DNA from: Candidatus Rokuibacteriota bacterium
GTDB lineage: Bacteria; Methylomirabilota; Methylomirabilia; Rokubacteriales; CSP1-6
NCBI GenBank assembly: GCA_016200085.1
Contig: JACQFL010000032.1
Location: 1-64,000, forward strand
Direction: 5' to 3'
DNA: 64,000 nt
Positions 27,322 to 36,546 of the stretch are shown here, piece after piece (positions within the stretch are counted from its first letter, which is position 1; each line of letters begins with the position of its first letter). Under the pieces are notes generated by a model. It had not been told where the DNA came from. It ran no database searches and was given only the letters and a program-made list of their open reading frames with translations. The position numbers and the translations under genes were made by a program.

Positions 27322-27670
27322 CGTCGAGCGCTGCGACAAGACCCTCCCGCTGAACGAGATGATCTTCTACGTGCGCCGCGACGGGCGCCTGCGCGAGCGC
27401 TGGCTCTCCGACCTCGAGGGCCTCGCGCGCGAGTTCGGCCTGAGCGCGGCGGAGTACGAGGCGCTGCGCGACCAGGACGTGCGGCGCCTCATGGACCTCG
27501 GCGTGCACCAGTACTACGTCCCCCAGATCTTGCGATTGTTCTTCGGGGCCAGCGGCAACACCAACGCCCATCCCGCCCTGGCGGCCTACCAGCGCGCCTA
27601 CCCCGAGGAGACGGCGAAGGCCTTCGCGATGCAGGCCGAGCTCGAGCGACGGGCGGCGGCGGAGAGGTAG
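27314..27670 (+). CDS. LigA-like alpha subunit of class III extradiol dioxygenase
   Basis: A 118-residue helical protein of the protocatechuate 4,5-dioxygenase alpha-subunit family (PF07746 type). It shows RERWLSDLEGLAREFGLSAAEYEALRDQDVRRLMDLGVHQYYVPQILRLFFG, which is the region that covers the active site of the catalytic subunit. It lies six bases upstream of the LigB-like gene, as in ligAB. A charged, alanine-rich tail ends the protein. It has no catalytic residues of its own. Confidence 0.85.
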   Translation: MGNVERCDKTLPLNEMIFYVRRDGRLRERWLSDLEGLAREFGLSAAEYEALRDQDVRRLMDLGVHQYYVPQILRLFFGASGNTNAHPALAAYQRAYPEETAKAFAMQAELERRAAAER

Positions 27671-27676
27671 GGGGCG

Positions 27677-28516
27677 ATGGCGCGCATCGTGGCCGCGATG
27701 GCGATGACCCACGCCCCCGGGCTCACCGGCTGGTTCGCCCGCGCGCCCGAGGACCACCAGGCCCAGGCCCTGGCCGCGCTCGGCGAGATGCGCGAGCGCC
27801 TGGAGGCCGCGCGGCCGGACGTGATCGTGGGCTTCAGCAACGACCACCTGCTCAACTGGCCGATCAACAACACGCCGGAGTACACGGTGGGCATCGGCGA
27901 GGAGCACGTGGGGCCGGCGGACTGGTACGACGAGTGGCTCGCACTCGACAAGTACCGCATCCCCGGGCACCCCGCCCTCGCCCGCTATCTCGTCAACGAG
28001 GGCGCGCGGCGGCGCGTCGCCTTAGCGTACCTGCGCCAGATGCAGTTCGACGACGGCTTCTCGGTGCCGATGCACTACCTGAACCCCAAGGGCTCGATCG
28101 CGCTGGTGCCCGTGTCGATGAACTGCACGGTCCCGCCCATCCCCACCGCCGAGCGGGCCTACCACGTCGGCGCCACCCTGCGCGTGATGCTTCGCGCCTA
28201 TCCCGACGATCTGCGCGTGGCCGTGCTCGGCACGGGCGGGCTCTCGCACGAGCCCGGGGGGCCGCGGTACTTCTGGGTGGACGAGCCGTTCGATCTCTGG
28301 TTCCTCGACCTGCTCAAGCAAGGCGATCACGCAGCACTCCTCCGCGAGTGCACCCTCGAGCGGATGGAGGCGGCGGGATCGGGCGGCACCGCGGAGCTGC
28401 TCGCGTGGATCCTCACCCTGGCCTTCACCACCGGCCCCGCCGACGTCCTCGCCTACATGCCCGCCCTCGCCTGGCGGTCGGGCACGGGCATGGTCGTCTG
28501 GAACCAGTTCGCCTGA
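27677..28516 (+). CDS. LigB-like catalytic subunit of class III extradiol ring-cleavage dioxygenase
   Basis: A 279-residue type III extradiol dioxygenase. Iron ligands should be the His of AMTHAPGL (~residue 12) and the His of FSNDHLLNWPINN (~residue 57), with the Glu near residue 225-240. The general base is the His of GGLSHEPGGP (~residue 195). It would open a dihydroxylated (or amino-hydroxylated) aromatic or heteroaromatic ring between adjacent carbons. It pairs with the LigA-like subunit just upstream. The next gene encodes an acetamidase/formamidase, suggesting that the cleavage product contains an amide or formamide. That point is inference. Confidence 0.88.
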   Translation: MARIVAAMAMTHAPGLTGWFARAPEDHQAQALAALGEMRERLEAARPDVIVGFSNDHLLNWPINNTPEYTVGIGEEHVGPADWYDEWLALDKYRIPGHPALARYLVNEGARRRVALAYLRQMQFDDGFSVPMHYLNPKGSIALVPVSMNCTVPPIPTAERAYHVGATLRVMLRAYPDDLRVAVLGTGGLSHEPGGPRYFWVDEPFDLWFLDLLKQGDHAALLRECTLERMEAAGSGGTAELLAWILTLAFTTGPADVLAYMPALAWRSGTGMVVWNQFA

Positions 28517-28527
28517 TCGGAGGGCCT

Positions 28528-29466
28528 ATGCCCCGCACGCACAGCCTGGACGGCGAGACCATCCATCGCGAGTGGAACAACGCGATCGCGCCCCGGATCG
28601 AGATCGATCCCGGCGACACCGTGCACTTCGAGACCCGCGATGCCTCCAACCGCCATTTCACGCCGACCTCCACGCCCGAGGACGTGCTGAATCGCGGGCC
28701 CTTCGTGGGCCACCCGCTGACCGGGCCCGTGCTCGTCAAGGGCGCCCGGCCCGGCGACACGCTCACCGTCGAGATCCTCGAGGTGCGGTCCTCGCTCGGC
28801 TGGGGCTGGACGCAGATCCGTCCCGGCCGCGGCCTGCTCCCCGAGGAGGACTTCCCGAAGCCGTTCCTCCAGATCTGGGACCTGGCGGACGGCAAGGTCG
28901 CGCACATGGGCCACGGCGTGCGCGTGCCGATCGAGGCGTTCCCCGGCGTCATGGGCGTGGCCCTCGACGAGCCGGGCGCGCACAGCACGATGCCCCCCCG
29001 GCGGAGCGGTGGCAACATGGACATCAAGCAGCTCACCGCGGGCAGCACGCTCTACCTGCCCGTGCTCGTCGACGGTGCGCTGTTCAGCACGGGCGACGCC
29101 CACGCCGCCCAGGGCGACGGCGAGGTCTGCATCACGGCGATCGAGATGAGCGCCCACGTCACCCTGCGCTTCGGTCTGGAACGCGGGCGGCGCATCGCCG
29201 AGCCACGGTTCCGCACCTCGGGACCGGTGGGCGTCGGCACCAACCGCGGTCCGCACTTCGTGACCACCGCCCACGGCCCGGACCTCTTCCGGAACTCGCA
29301 GCAGGCCGTGCGCTACATGATCGAGCACCTCGTGGAGACGCGCGGGCTCAGCCGCGAGCAGGCCTACGTGGTCTGCAGCGTGGCCGTGGATCTGAGAATC
29401 AGCGAGATCGTCGACGCGCCGAACTGGATCGTCTCCGCGTTCCTCCCCGAGTCCATCTTCGCGTAG
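28528..29466 (+). CDS. Acetamidase/formamidase family amidohydrolase
   Basis: A 312-residue member of the FmdA_AmdA family, zinc-dependent hydrolases of small amides. It has TGPVLVKGARPGDTLTVEILEV, PGVMGVALDEPG, RRSGGNMDIKQLTAGSTLYLPV and LFSTGDAHAAQGDGEV, which contains the HAAQGDGE metal/active-site motif. ATG at 28528 has an agg ribosome site and follows LigB by 11 bases. Formamidase releasing ammonium and formate is the typical reaction, but family members also hydrolyse larger amides. Its position within a ring-cleavage operon suggests action on a pathway intermediate. Confidence 0.88.
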   Translation: MPRTHSLDGETIHREWNNAIAPRIEIDPGDTVHFETRDASNRHFTPTSTPEDVLNRGPFVGHPLTGPVLVKGARPGDTLTVEILEVRSSLGWGWTQIRPGRGLLPEEDFPKPFLQIWDLADGKVAHMGHGVRVPIEAFPGVMGVALDEPGAHSTMPPRRSGGNMDIKQLTAGSTLYLPVLVDGALFSTGDAHAAQGDGEVCITAIEMSAHVTLRFGLERGRRIAEPRFRTSGPVGVGTNRGPHFVTTAHGPDLFRNSQQAVRYMIEHLVETRGLSREQAYVVCSVAVDLRISEIVDAPNWIVSAFLPESIFA

Positions 29467-30291
<825 letters not shown>

Positions 30292-30308
30292 CAATCCAGG
30301 AGGACCGC

Positions 30309-31145
30309 ATGCACTACGGCGTGACCATGTTCGCCACCGACTACGCGATGCGCATCGACGAGCTCGCCCGGGCCTGCGAGGAGCGCGGCTACGAGTCGCT
30401 CTTCGTGCCCGAGCACACCCACATCCCGGCCAGCCGGCGCACACCCTTCGCGGGGGGAGAGCTGCCCAACGAGTACTGGCACACCAACGACCCGTTCGTG
30501 GCGCTCGCCTTCGCGGCCGCCGCCACCAAGACGCTGAAGGTCGGCACCGGGATCTGCCTGCTCATCGAGCGCGATACGATCACCACCGCCAAGGAGGTGG
30601 CGAGCCTGGACGCGCTCTCCAACGGGCGCGTCCTCTTCGGCATCGGCGGCGGCTGGAACGCGGAGGAGATGGAGAACCACGGCACCGAGTACAAGAGCCG
30701 CTTCCGCAAGCTGCGCGAGCAGGTGCTCGCCATGAAGGAGATCTGGACGAAGGACGCCCCGGCCTTCCACGGCGAGTTCGTCAACTTCGACCCGATCTGG
30801 TCGTGGCCGAAGCCCGCGCAGCGGCCACACCCGCCCGTCTACCTCGGCGGCGAGAGCGGTTACACCCTGCAGCGCGTGGTCGACTGGTGCGAGGGCTGGT
30901 TCCCGCGCGGCCGCGCCGGCGCCGAGCCGATCCTGGCCGGTCTCAAGGACCTCCAGGCGCGGGCCGTCAAGGCCGGGCGCGACATGAAGACCATCGCGGT
31001 CAACGTCTTCGCCGTGAAGCCCGACGAGGCGACCATCGGGAAGCTCGCGGAGGCCGGCGTCGCGCGCGTGCTCTTCCGGCTGCCGTCCGAGGGCCGCGAC
31101 AGCGTGCTGCCCCTGCTCGACCAGTACGCGAAGCTGATGCGTTGA
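30309..31145 (+). CDS. Luciferase-like (LLM class) F420-type oxidoreductase
   Basis: A 278-residue LLM-class TIM barrel close to the F420-dependent subgroup: HYGVTMFATDYAMRIDELARACEERGYESLFVPEHTHIP, TKTLKVGTGICLLIERDTITTAKEVASLDALSNGRVLFGIGGGWN and RPHPPVYLGGES. ATG at 30309 is preceded by AGGAGG, six bases away. The gene is followed, with a three-base overlap, by a PPOX-type F420/FMN protein, supporting F420 as the cofactor. It probably oxidises or reduces a pathway compound of the same operon. Confidence 0.85.
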   Translation: MHYGVTMFATDYAMRIDELARACEERGYESLFVPEHTHIPASRRTPFAGGELPNEYWHTNDPFVALAFAAAATKTLKVGTGICLLIERDTITTAKEVASLDALSNGRVLFGIGGGWNAEEMENHGTEYKSRFRKLREQVLAMKEIWTKDAPAFHGEFVNFDPIWSWPKPAQRPHPPVYLGGESGYTLQRVVDWCEGWFPRGRAGAEPILAGLKDLQARAVKAGRDMKTIAVNVFAVKPDEATIGKLAEAGVARVLFRLPSEGRDSVLPLLDQYAKLMR

Positions 31146-31576
31146 CGGCCGGCGCCCCGGCCTGGGCGCTCGAGATGCTGCGGCACGGGCGGGTGGCACG
31201 GCTGGCCACCGCGGACGTCGGCGGCCAGCCGCTCGTCGTGCCCGTCTGCTACGCCCTGCTCGACGGGCTCGTCTACTCGGCGGTCGACGCCAAGCCGAAG
31301 CGGACGCGGTCGCTGCGCCGGCTCGCGAACGTCGCCGTCAACCCCCGGGTCTCCCTGGTCGTGGATCACTACGACGAGGACTGGACGCGCTTGCGCTGGG
31401 TCATGGCGGAGGGCGTCGCCACGGTGCTCACGGGCGGCGACGACTTCGCCCGCGGCATCGACGCGCTGGCGGCGAAGTACCCCCAGTACCTGACCCTCGG
31501 GCTTTCGCGCGACTCGGGCGCCGTCATCCGCATCGCCCCCACCCGCATCCTCTCCTGGCGCTGGAGCGAGTCCTAG
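31142..31576 (+). CDS. PPOX-class F420/FMN-binding protein (Rv0121-like)
   Basis: A 144-residue split-barrel protein of the pyridoxamine-phosphate-oxidase superfamily. GRVARLATADVGGQPLVVPVCYALLDGLVYSAVDAKPKRTRSLRRLANV is the flavin/F420-binding core, and RLRWVMAEGVATVL and RDSGAVIRIAPTRILSWRW follow. No ATG or GTG precedes the barrel. TTG at 31142, which overlaps the previous TGA, gives the usual N-terminal length of the family, whereas ATG at 31174 would cut the first strand. It is last in the operon; the next gene converges nine bases away. Confidence 0.75.
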   Translation: MTAGAPAWALEMLRHGRVARLATADVGGQPLVVPVCYALLDGLVYSAVDAKPKRTRSLRRLANVAVNPRVSLVVDHYDEDWTRLRWVMAEGVATVLTGGDDFARGIDALAAKYPQYLTLGLSRDSGAVIRIAPTRILSWRWSES

Positions 31577-31585
31577 CAGTTGCCG

Positions 31586-31999
31586 TCAGCGCTCGGCGAG
31601 GATCTCGCGAATCTTTCGGGCGAATTGCTCGACGTTGAAGGGCTTGGGCAGGAAGTGGGTGTCGGGCTCGAGCATGAAGCGCGAGGTGACGCCCCGCGCC
31701 GGGTGCCCGGAGATGTACAGGATCTTCATGTCCGGCCGGGTCGGCCCGAGCTGCTCGGCGAGCCGGCGGCCGCCCTCGTTGGGCATGACGATGTCGGTGA
31801 TGAGCAGGTCGATGACGCCGCGGAAGTTCTCGGCCCGCGCGCGCGCCTCCCGCGGATCGCGCGCCTCGAGGACGCTGTAGCCGTACTCCTTCAGGATGTC
31901 GGCGATCAGCTCCCGGACGTCGTCCTCGTCCTCCACCACGAGGATGGTCTCCGTTCCACGGAGCGCGTTCCGGCTCGACACCGCCGCTGATCCACCCAT
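31586..31999 (-). CDS. Single-domain response regulator (CheY-like)
   Basis: A 137-residue stand-alone receiver domain. The acidic cluster is VVEDEDDV, the phospho-acceptor is the Asp of LLITDIVMPNEGG (~residue 67), the switch Thr/Ser is in YISGHPARG, and the lysine is LPKPF. No output domain is present, so it acts by protein-protein contact, as in phosphorelays. It lies nine bases after the HDOD response regulator on the same strand and probably belongs to the same signalling operon. It has a 17-residue flexible N-terminal lead. Confidence 0.9.
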   Translation of the reverse strand: MGGSAAVSSRNALRGTETILVVEDEDDVRELIADILKEYGYSVLEARDPREARARAENFRGVIDLLITDIVMPNEGGRRLAEQLGPTRPDMKILYISGHPARGVTSRFMLEPDTHFLPKPFNVEQFARKIREILAER

Positions 32000-32008
32000 G
32001 AGTTCGCG

Positions 32009-33256
32009 CTAGGACGATCGGCGGGTCGTGGTCGCCGCCGGAGGGTCGAGCTCCTCCTCGTCCATGTCCGCCGCGCGCAGCTTCGGCCGCCAGGCCTCGA
32101 GTCGATCGGCGAGCCCGAGGGCGGCGAGGTACCCCTCATCGATGCCCGTGTTCACGTGCCCCACGTTGAAGGCGTGGGCCTCGTCGGCGAAGACGTCGGC
32201 GACGTGCACGGCCGTGAGCGGCGCGAAGCCGTCGTGCGGCCACTCCGCCGGCGCGTGGTGGAACGCCACCGCCTCGACGATCGGATCGGGCAGCGCCCAG
32301 AGATTGAGCAGATAGGCGCCGACCGAGGCGTTGGTGGTCCCGAACACCAGGTGCTCCGCCTCGTGCAGGCTGATCCCCCGCGCCGCCGCCAGGGCCATCG
32401 CTTCCGCGTAGCGCGCGGGCGTGGCCGCGGCGAGCACGAGCTGGCCGCAGTCGTGCAGCAGCGCGGCCACCGAGGCGTCGTCCACCAGATGCTGGTCGGC
32501 CCGCTCGAGCCGGGCCACCCGGCCCGCGAAGGCGCTGGCGGCCAGGCTGTGCTTCCAGAGCTGGACCATGGGGAAGCCGCCGGCGCGCGCGGCGTCGAAC
32601 CGCGCGAAGACGTGGGCGCAGAGCACGAGCGCCTTCACCGTCTCGAAGCCGAGCATCTGCACGGCGTGGGCCGGGTTGGCCACCCTGACCCGCAGCCCGA
32701 AGTACGAGGAATTCACCAGCTGGAGGATCTTGGCCGTCATGCCCACGTCGTCGCCGATGATCTCCGCCACCGAGGCGGCGGTGGCGATCGACGAGCGACA
32801 CTCGGCCATCAGCTCATCGTACAGCTCGGGCAGGGTCGGCAGCGTGCCGACCTGCGACACCACGCGCTTGAGCTGCTCGTCGCGCAGCAGGCGCCGCAGC
32901 GCGCACGCCCGGGCGATGACGTTCTTGAGCCGTTCGGGCTCGCAGGGCTTGGCCAGGTGCTGGTGGCTGGCCTCGAGGATCCGGCCGAGGGCGTCGCGCT
33001 CGTCCTGCCCGGTCAGCATGATGCGCGCGGTGTCCGGATAGCGGCGCCGCACCTCCGTCAGCAGCTGGACCCCGTCCATGCCGGGCAGACCCATGTCCGA
33101 CACCACCACCTCGAACCGCGCCTGCGCCAGCCGCTCGAGCGCCTGGGAGCCGGTCTCCACGAACTCCGCCTGCCACTCCTCCTTCATGCCGCGGATCATG
33201 CGGCGGAAGGACTGCAAGATGTCCGGGTCGTCGTCGACGAAGAGGACGCGGTTCAG
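32009..33256 (-). CDS. Response regulator with HDOD output domain
   Basis: Receiver domain (residues ~1-115: VLFVDDDPDILQSF, phospho-Asp in VVVSDMGLPGMDG, switch MLTGQD, lysine AKPCEPE) followed by an HDOD domain (LPTLPELYDEL, AEIIGDDVGMTAKILQLVNSSYFG, AVQMLGFETVKALVLCAHVF, LLHDCGQLVLA, FHHAPAEW). HDOD proteins are degenerate HD-domain signalling modules. No ATG, GTG or TTG precedes VLFVDDD. CTG at 33256 starts exactly at NRVLFVDD, and ATT at 33274 is nine bases from a GGAGG ribosome site. The first usual start, TTG at 33217, would delete the phosphorylation-site acids, so a rare start is assumed. Confidence 0.85.
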   Translation of the reverse strand: MNRVLFVDDDPDILQSFRRMIRGMKEEWQAEFVETGSQALERLAQARFEVVVSDMGLPGMDGVQLLTEVRRRYPDTARIMLTGQDERDALGRILEASHQHLAKPCEPERLKNVIARACALRRLLRDEQLKRVVSQVGTLPTLPELYDELMAECRSSIATAASVAEIIGDDVGMTAKILQLVNSSYFGLRVRVANPAHAVQMLGFETVKALVLCAHVFARFDAARAGGFPMVQLWKHSLAASAFAGRVARLERADQHLVDDASVAALLHDCGQLVLAAATPARYAEAMALAAARGISLHEAEHLVFGTTNASVGAYLLNLWALPDPIVEAVAFHHAPAEWPHDGFAPLTAVHVADVFADEAHAFNVGHVNTGIDEGYLAALGLADRLEAWRPKLRAADMDEEELDPPAATTTRRSS

Positions 33257-33468
33257 CGGGGCGTCGTATCGAATGGCGGCGTTCCTCCGTGAGCATCGGC
33301 CGGGCGGGTGGCCTCGGCAGGGACGACCCCCCGGCTCGTCCTGGCACGGGGCGCCTGCCTCCGCGCGGGACGGTTTTCGGGCTCCTCCTGGGTGATCGGC
33401 GCGTCTGGGCAGGAGTCGGAGGGGGTCAGCGGCCGGTCGGGCTCACCGCGGTTCGAGCGACCGGTCAG

Positions 33469-34344
33469 CTACTCGCCGGCGATGCGCGCGCAGCCGTCCC
33501 GCCAGACCGCCAGGCGGTCGGAGAGCCCGAGGTCGTCGAGGTACCGCGTGTCGATCTCCCGCGGGCCCGGGATCACGTCGCCGGCGGCGAGCTCGTCGGC
33601 GAGGGCGTCGGCCACATGGACGGCGGTGACGGTCGAGAACCGGTCGCCTCCCGCCTGCCAGGGCGTGTGGTGAAAGGCCACCGCCTCGAGGATCGGGGCC
33701 GGCAGCGCCCAGAACCCGAGCAGGTACGCGCCCACGGCGGCGTGCGTGGTGCCGATCGTCTCGGCCTCGGCGTCGGCGAGCGGCACGCCGCGCGCGTGGG
33801 CGAGGGCGAGGACGTCCGCGTAGCGATCGGGCACGCGCGAGGCGAGGACCAGCTGGCCGACGTCGTGCAGGATGGCCGCCACCGTGGCCATGTCCACCAC
33901 GGCCTCCTCCTCGCGCTCGGAGGCGGCGATCAGCCGGGCGAACGCGCTGCTGGCCAGGCTGTGGCGCCACAGCACCTCGATCGGGAAATGGCCCAGCTTG
34001 ATGTCGTCGAACTGCGAGAACACGTGGGCGCAGAGCACGAGGGCCTTGACCGTCTCGAGGCCGAGAAGCTGTACGCCGTGGACCGGGCTGGACACCCGGC
34101 CGCGCAGACCGAAGAACGAGGAGTTCACCATCTGGAGGATCTTCGCCGTCATGGCCACGTCCTCGGCGATGATCTCGCCGACCGTCTTGAGCGAGCCGCG
34201 CGGCGACTGACACTCCGCGAGCACGCGCACGTAGAGGGACGGCAGGCTCGGCAGCGAGCGCATCTGCGAGACCAGGGACTTGAGCCCCGGGTCGGCCAGC
34301 ACCGCGGCCAGGGCGCTTCCGGGCTGCACCGCTGTCTCCATCAC
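33469..34344 (-). CDS. HDOD-domain protein
   Basis: A 291-residue HDOD protein without a receiver domain. It is closely related to the neighbour's output domain (LPSLPSLYVRVLAEC, AEDVAMTAKILQMVNSSFFG, GVQLLGLETVKALVLCAHVFSQFD, ILHDVGQLVLASR, HHTPWQAGG), so the two arose by tandem duplication. GTG at 34344 is nine bases from a GGAGG site; an ATG lies one codon in. The adjacent receiver-HDOD and receiver genes suggest one signalling unit. The partner kinase is not in the window, unless it is the orphan-type kinase at 7291, which already has a partner. Confidence 0.85.
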   Translation of the reverse strand: MMETAVQPGSALAAVLADPGLKSLVSQMRSLPSLPSLYVRVLAECQSPRGSLKTVGEIIAEDVAMTAKILQMVNSSFFGLRGRVSSPVHGVQLLGLETVKALVLCAHVFSQFDDIKLGHFPIEVLWRHSLASSAFARLIAASEREEEAVVDMATVAAILHDVGQLVLASRVPDRYADVLALAHARGVPLADAEAETIGTTHAAVGAYLLGFWALPAPILEAVAFHHTPWQAGGDRFSTVTAVHVADALADELAAGDVIPGPREIDTRYLDDLGLSDRLAVWRDGCARIAGE

Positions 34345-34471
34345 CGCCGTCGACCTCCGCCGGGCAAGTCACGCGGACGGACACCCGCGTCAGCAAGGTA
34401 ATCGGCATGGACGGGCGCGAGGGAAACCCGGGAACGGACGCCCGGGATCGGGGCGGCAGATCCTGCCGCCG

Positions 34472-34950
34472 TCAGTCCACGCGGGACTGGTCGCGGTACA
34501 TCGCCTTGTGCCGCATGGTCCGGATCCACTCGTCGATCTGCGCGTCGCTCGGGCACCAGGCGGGATCGAAGCGGCCCCAGTGGACGATCTCGTCGAGCGC
34601 GCGCTTCCCGCGCTTGTACGACGGCTCGAGCGATGGGCCGAAGCACACCGAGCCGTCGTTGAGGACCGGAAAGGCCCGCACGGGGTCGGGAACCCATGCG
34701 CAAGCGCGCCCGCCGCTGCTGCTCCTCGACGAAGCACGCCGATGCGCCGCTTGACGTCCGGATCGGTGACGCTCACGTAGTGCCAGGGCTGAGCGTTGGC
34801 GCCCGATGGCGCGTGGCGGGCCGCCTCGAGGATCATCTCGTGGTGCTCGCGCGGGATCTCGCACCGCGCGAAGCCGCGATTGGTCATGCGGAGGCGCACC
34901 ACCTCCATCAGCGCCTCGTGCCGGGAAACATCCGCCGGAGCGGTGGTCAC
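34472..34950 (-). pseudogene. Nitroreductase-family gene broken by frameshifts and an internal deletion
   Basis: From GTG at 34950 the frame encodes the flavin-binding N-terminus of a nitroreductase: MEVVRLRMTNRGFARCEIP, EAARHAPSGANAQPWHYVSV, DPDVKRRIG. It then shifts frame (ACFVEEQQRRARLRM) and shifts again into AFPVLNDGS and the C-terminal block YKRGKRALDEIVHWGRFDP ... MRHKAMYRD. The central 80-90 residues that form the FMN site and dimer core are absent. At 159 codons it is far below the usual 220-250 residues. A working protein is not expected. Confidence 0.75.
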
Positions 34951-35155
34951 GCGCGGACCTCTTCGTCCCCGGAGCCCGAGCGCGCGCACCGCAGGCTCGT
35001 CGTTGAACTGGAACAGGCACGCCGGGCGGTCGCCGGCGAGGTGGCGGTGCACCCCGCGGGTCCCGCGCTGGGCGGGCAAGAGCATGTGGAGCGCGGTGCA
35101 CAGGCGACCGACGGACCGGGCTTCGAGGTCGCGCGGAGCGCGGGCAAGCGGACCC

Positions 35156-35180
35156 TTGACATGTATACATCTGATATGTA
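35156..35180 (+). promoter_or_regulatory. Promoter/operator of the GntR regulator gene
   Basis: Thirteen bases before the GntR start lies a sharply AT-rich island in GC-rich DNA: ttgacatgtatacatctgat and following bases. It holds a perfect TTGACA (-35-like, 35156-35161) overlapping the perfect 10-base palindrome atgtatacat (35161-35170), plus a partly repeated tgatatgta. FCD-type GntR regulators commonly bind short palindromes of the form TnGTATACnA, so this is a likely autoregulatory operator. The -10 element is poorly defined. Confidence 0.6.
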
Positions 35181-35192
35181 ACGTCGCGGGCC

Positions 35193-35843
35193 ATGGCGAG
35201 GAGCCAGCCCCGGCCGTCCCTGGCCGAGCACGTGTACGCGAGCCTGCGACGGGCGCTCGTCGAGCGCGAGTTCGACCCCGGCGAGCCCCTGACCGAGCAC
35301 GAGCTGTGCCGCCGCTTCAAGGTCAGCCGCACCCCGGTCCGCGAGGCCCTCAAGAAGCTCGAGCGCGATCACCTCGTGCGCGTGGTGCCCAAGAAGGGCG
35401 CGTTCGTGCAAACCCTCGGCCATGCGGAGATTCGTGATCTGTACCAGCTGCGCGAGGCCCTCGAGGCCCTCGCCGTGCGCCTGGCCGCCCCGCGGATCGA
35501 GCGCGCGGACCTGGAGGACTTCGAGCGGCGCTTCCGCGAGCTCCGCGCGCGCGGCGCCCGCCTCGCCTACACGGACGTGCGCCGGCTCGGCGAGGAGTTC
35601 CACCTGTTCCTCCTCAAGGCCTCGGGCAACGGCAAGCTCGTCCAGGTCCTCGAGGAGATCCGCGAGCAGATCCAGTCGGTGTGGACGATGTCCATCCTGG
35701 CTCCCCGGCGGATCCAGGCCCTGGTGCGCGAGCACCTCGCCATCGTCACGGCACTCGGGCGCGGCGAGAGCGCCTGCGCGGAGCGGCTGATGGGGGCGCA
35801 CGTGCGGCGCGTGCGCGAGGCGATCTTCACGCTGGTCGACTGA
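35193..35843 (+). CDS. GntR-family transcriptional regulator (FadR/FCD subfamily)
   Basis: A 216-residue regulator. The N-terminal winged helix reads LAEHVYASLRRALVEREFDPGEPLTEHELCRRFKVSRTPVREALKKLERDHLVRVVPKKGAFV, the classic GntR signature. The C-terminal all-helical FCD domain has LYQLREALEALAVRLAA, then EFHLFLLKASGN with a metal-binding His, and VREHLAIVTAL and MGAHVRRVREAI with further His residues. It is a ligand-responsive repressor, usually of catabolic genes. An AT-rich palindrome just upstream is its probable operator. It is followed 19 bases later by the diiron-protein operon, its likely target. Confidence 0.93.
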   Translation: MARSQPRPSLAEHVYASLRRALVEREFDPGEPLTEHELCRRFKVSRTPVREALKKLERDHLVRVVPKKGAFVQTLGHAEIRDLYQLREALEALAVRLAAPRIERADLEDFERRFRELRARGARLAYTDVRRLGEEFHLFLLKASGNGKLVQVLEEIREQIQSVWTMSILAPRRIQALVREHLAIVTALGRGESACAERLMGAHVRRVREAIFTLVD

Positions 35844-35862
35844 GCCCAGAGGAGACGACGCC

Positions 35863-36546
35863 ATGGCAGAACCCAGCGCGTTCCGGCGAGACCTCGAGGC
35901 GGCCGTCAACGCCCGGCACAGCCGCCTGAACCCCTTCACCGAGCGGTGGGTCAAGGGCGAGCTCACCCGCGCGCAGCTCGGCGCGTGGGCGGCCCAGCAC
36001 TACCAGTACGTGGGGCAGTTCCCCCGCTGGTGCGCCCGCGTGTACGCCGACTGCCCCTACCCCGATGCGCGGGATTTCCTGCTCGAGAACATCATCGAGG
36101 AGGAGTCGGGGACCAAGCACGTCGACCTCCTCATCCGCTTCGCCGAGGCGTGCGGGGTGAGCCGCGCCGAGGTCGAGAGCACGCCGCAGATCCCGACCAC
36201 GCGCGCGCTGACCGCGTGGTGCTACGAGATGTCGCACAAGCCCTTCTACGAGGCGGCGGCGGGCCTGCTGGTCGGCCTGGAGTCGCAGGTGCCGGGCATC
36301 TACAAGCGCAACCTGCCCCCGCTCACCACGCACTACGGCTTCAACGATCGCGAGATCGAGTTCTTCGCCATCCACATCGAGGCCGACGAGGTCCACGGCG
36401 AGCGCGGGTACGAGATCGTCGAGCACGCCTGCACGACCCCGGAGATGAAGGCGCGCGCGGTGGAGGCGGTGCGCCAAGCGACGGAGATGCGCTGGCAGTA
36501 CATGACCGGGCTCCATCGCACGTACGTCCTCAAGGAGGACGCGTGA
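35863..36546 (+). CDS. Heme-oxygenase-like diiron protein (TenA/PqqC/CADD-type)
   Basis: A 227-residue all-helical protein of the heme-oxygenase-like fold. The metal ligand pattern of the HDO/CADD group is visible: Glu and His in ENIIEEESGTKH (~residues 75-86), Glu near GLESQVPG, and the HxxxDxxH signature in IHIEADEVHGERG (~residues 168-176). Such proteins bind one or two iron ions and activate oxygen for oxidative bond cleavage or self-hydroxylation. Strict TenA thiaminase residues (Cys nucleophile) are not apparent. The next gene, overlapping by four bases, is a Rieske ferredoxin, a natural electron donor. The substrate is unknown. Confidence 0.8.
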   Translation: MAEPSAFRRDLEAAVNARHSRLNPFTERWVKGELTRAQLGAWAAQHYQYVGQFPRWCARVYADCPYPDARDFLLENIIEEESGTKHVDLLIRFAEACGVSRAEVESTPQIPTTRALTAWCYEMSHKPFYEAAAGLLVGLESQVPGIYKRNLPPLTTHYGFNDREIEFFAIHIEADEVHGERGYEIVEHACTTPEMKARAVEAVRQATEMRWQYMTGLHRTYVLKEDA

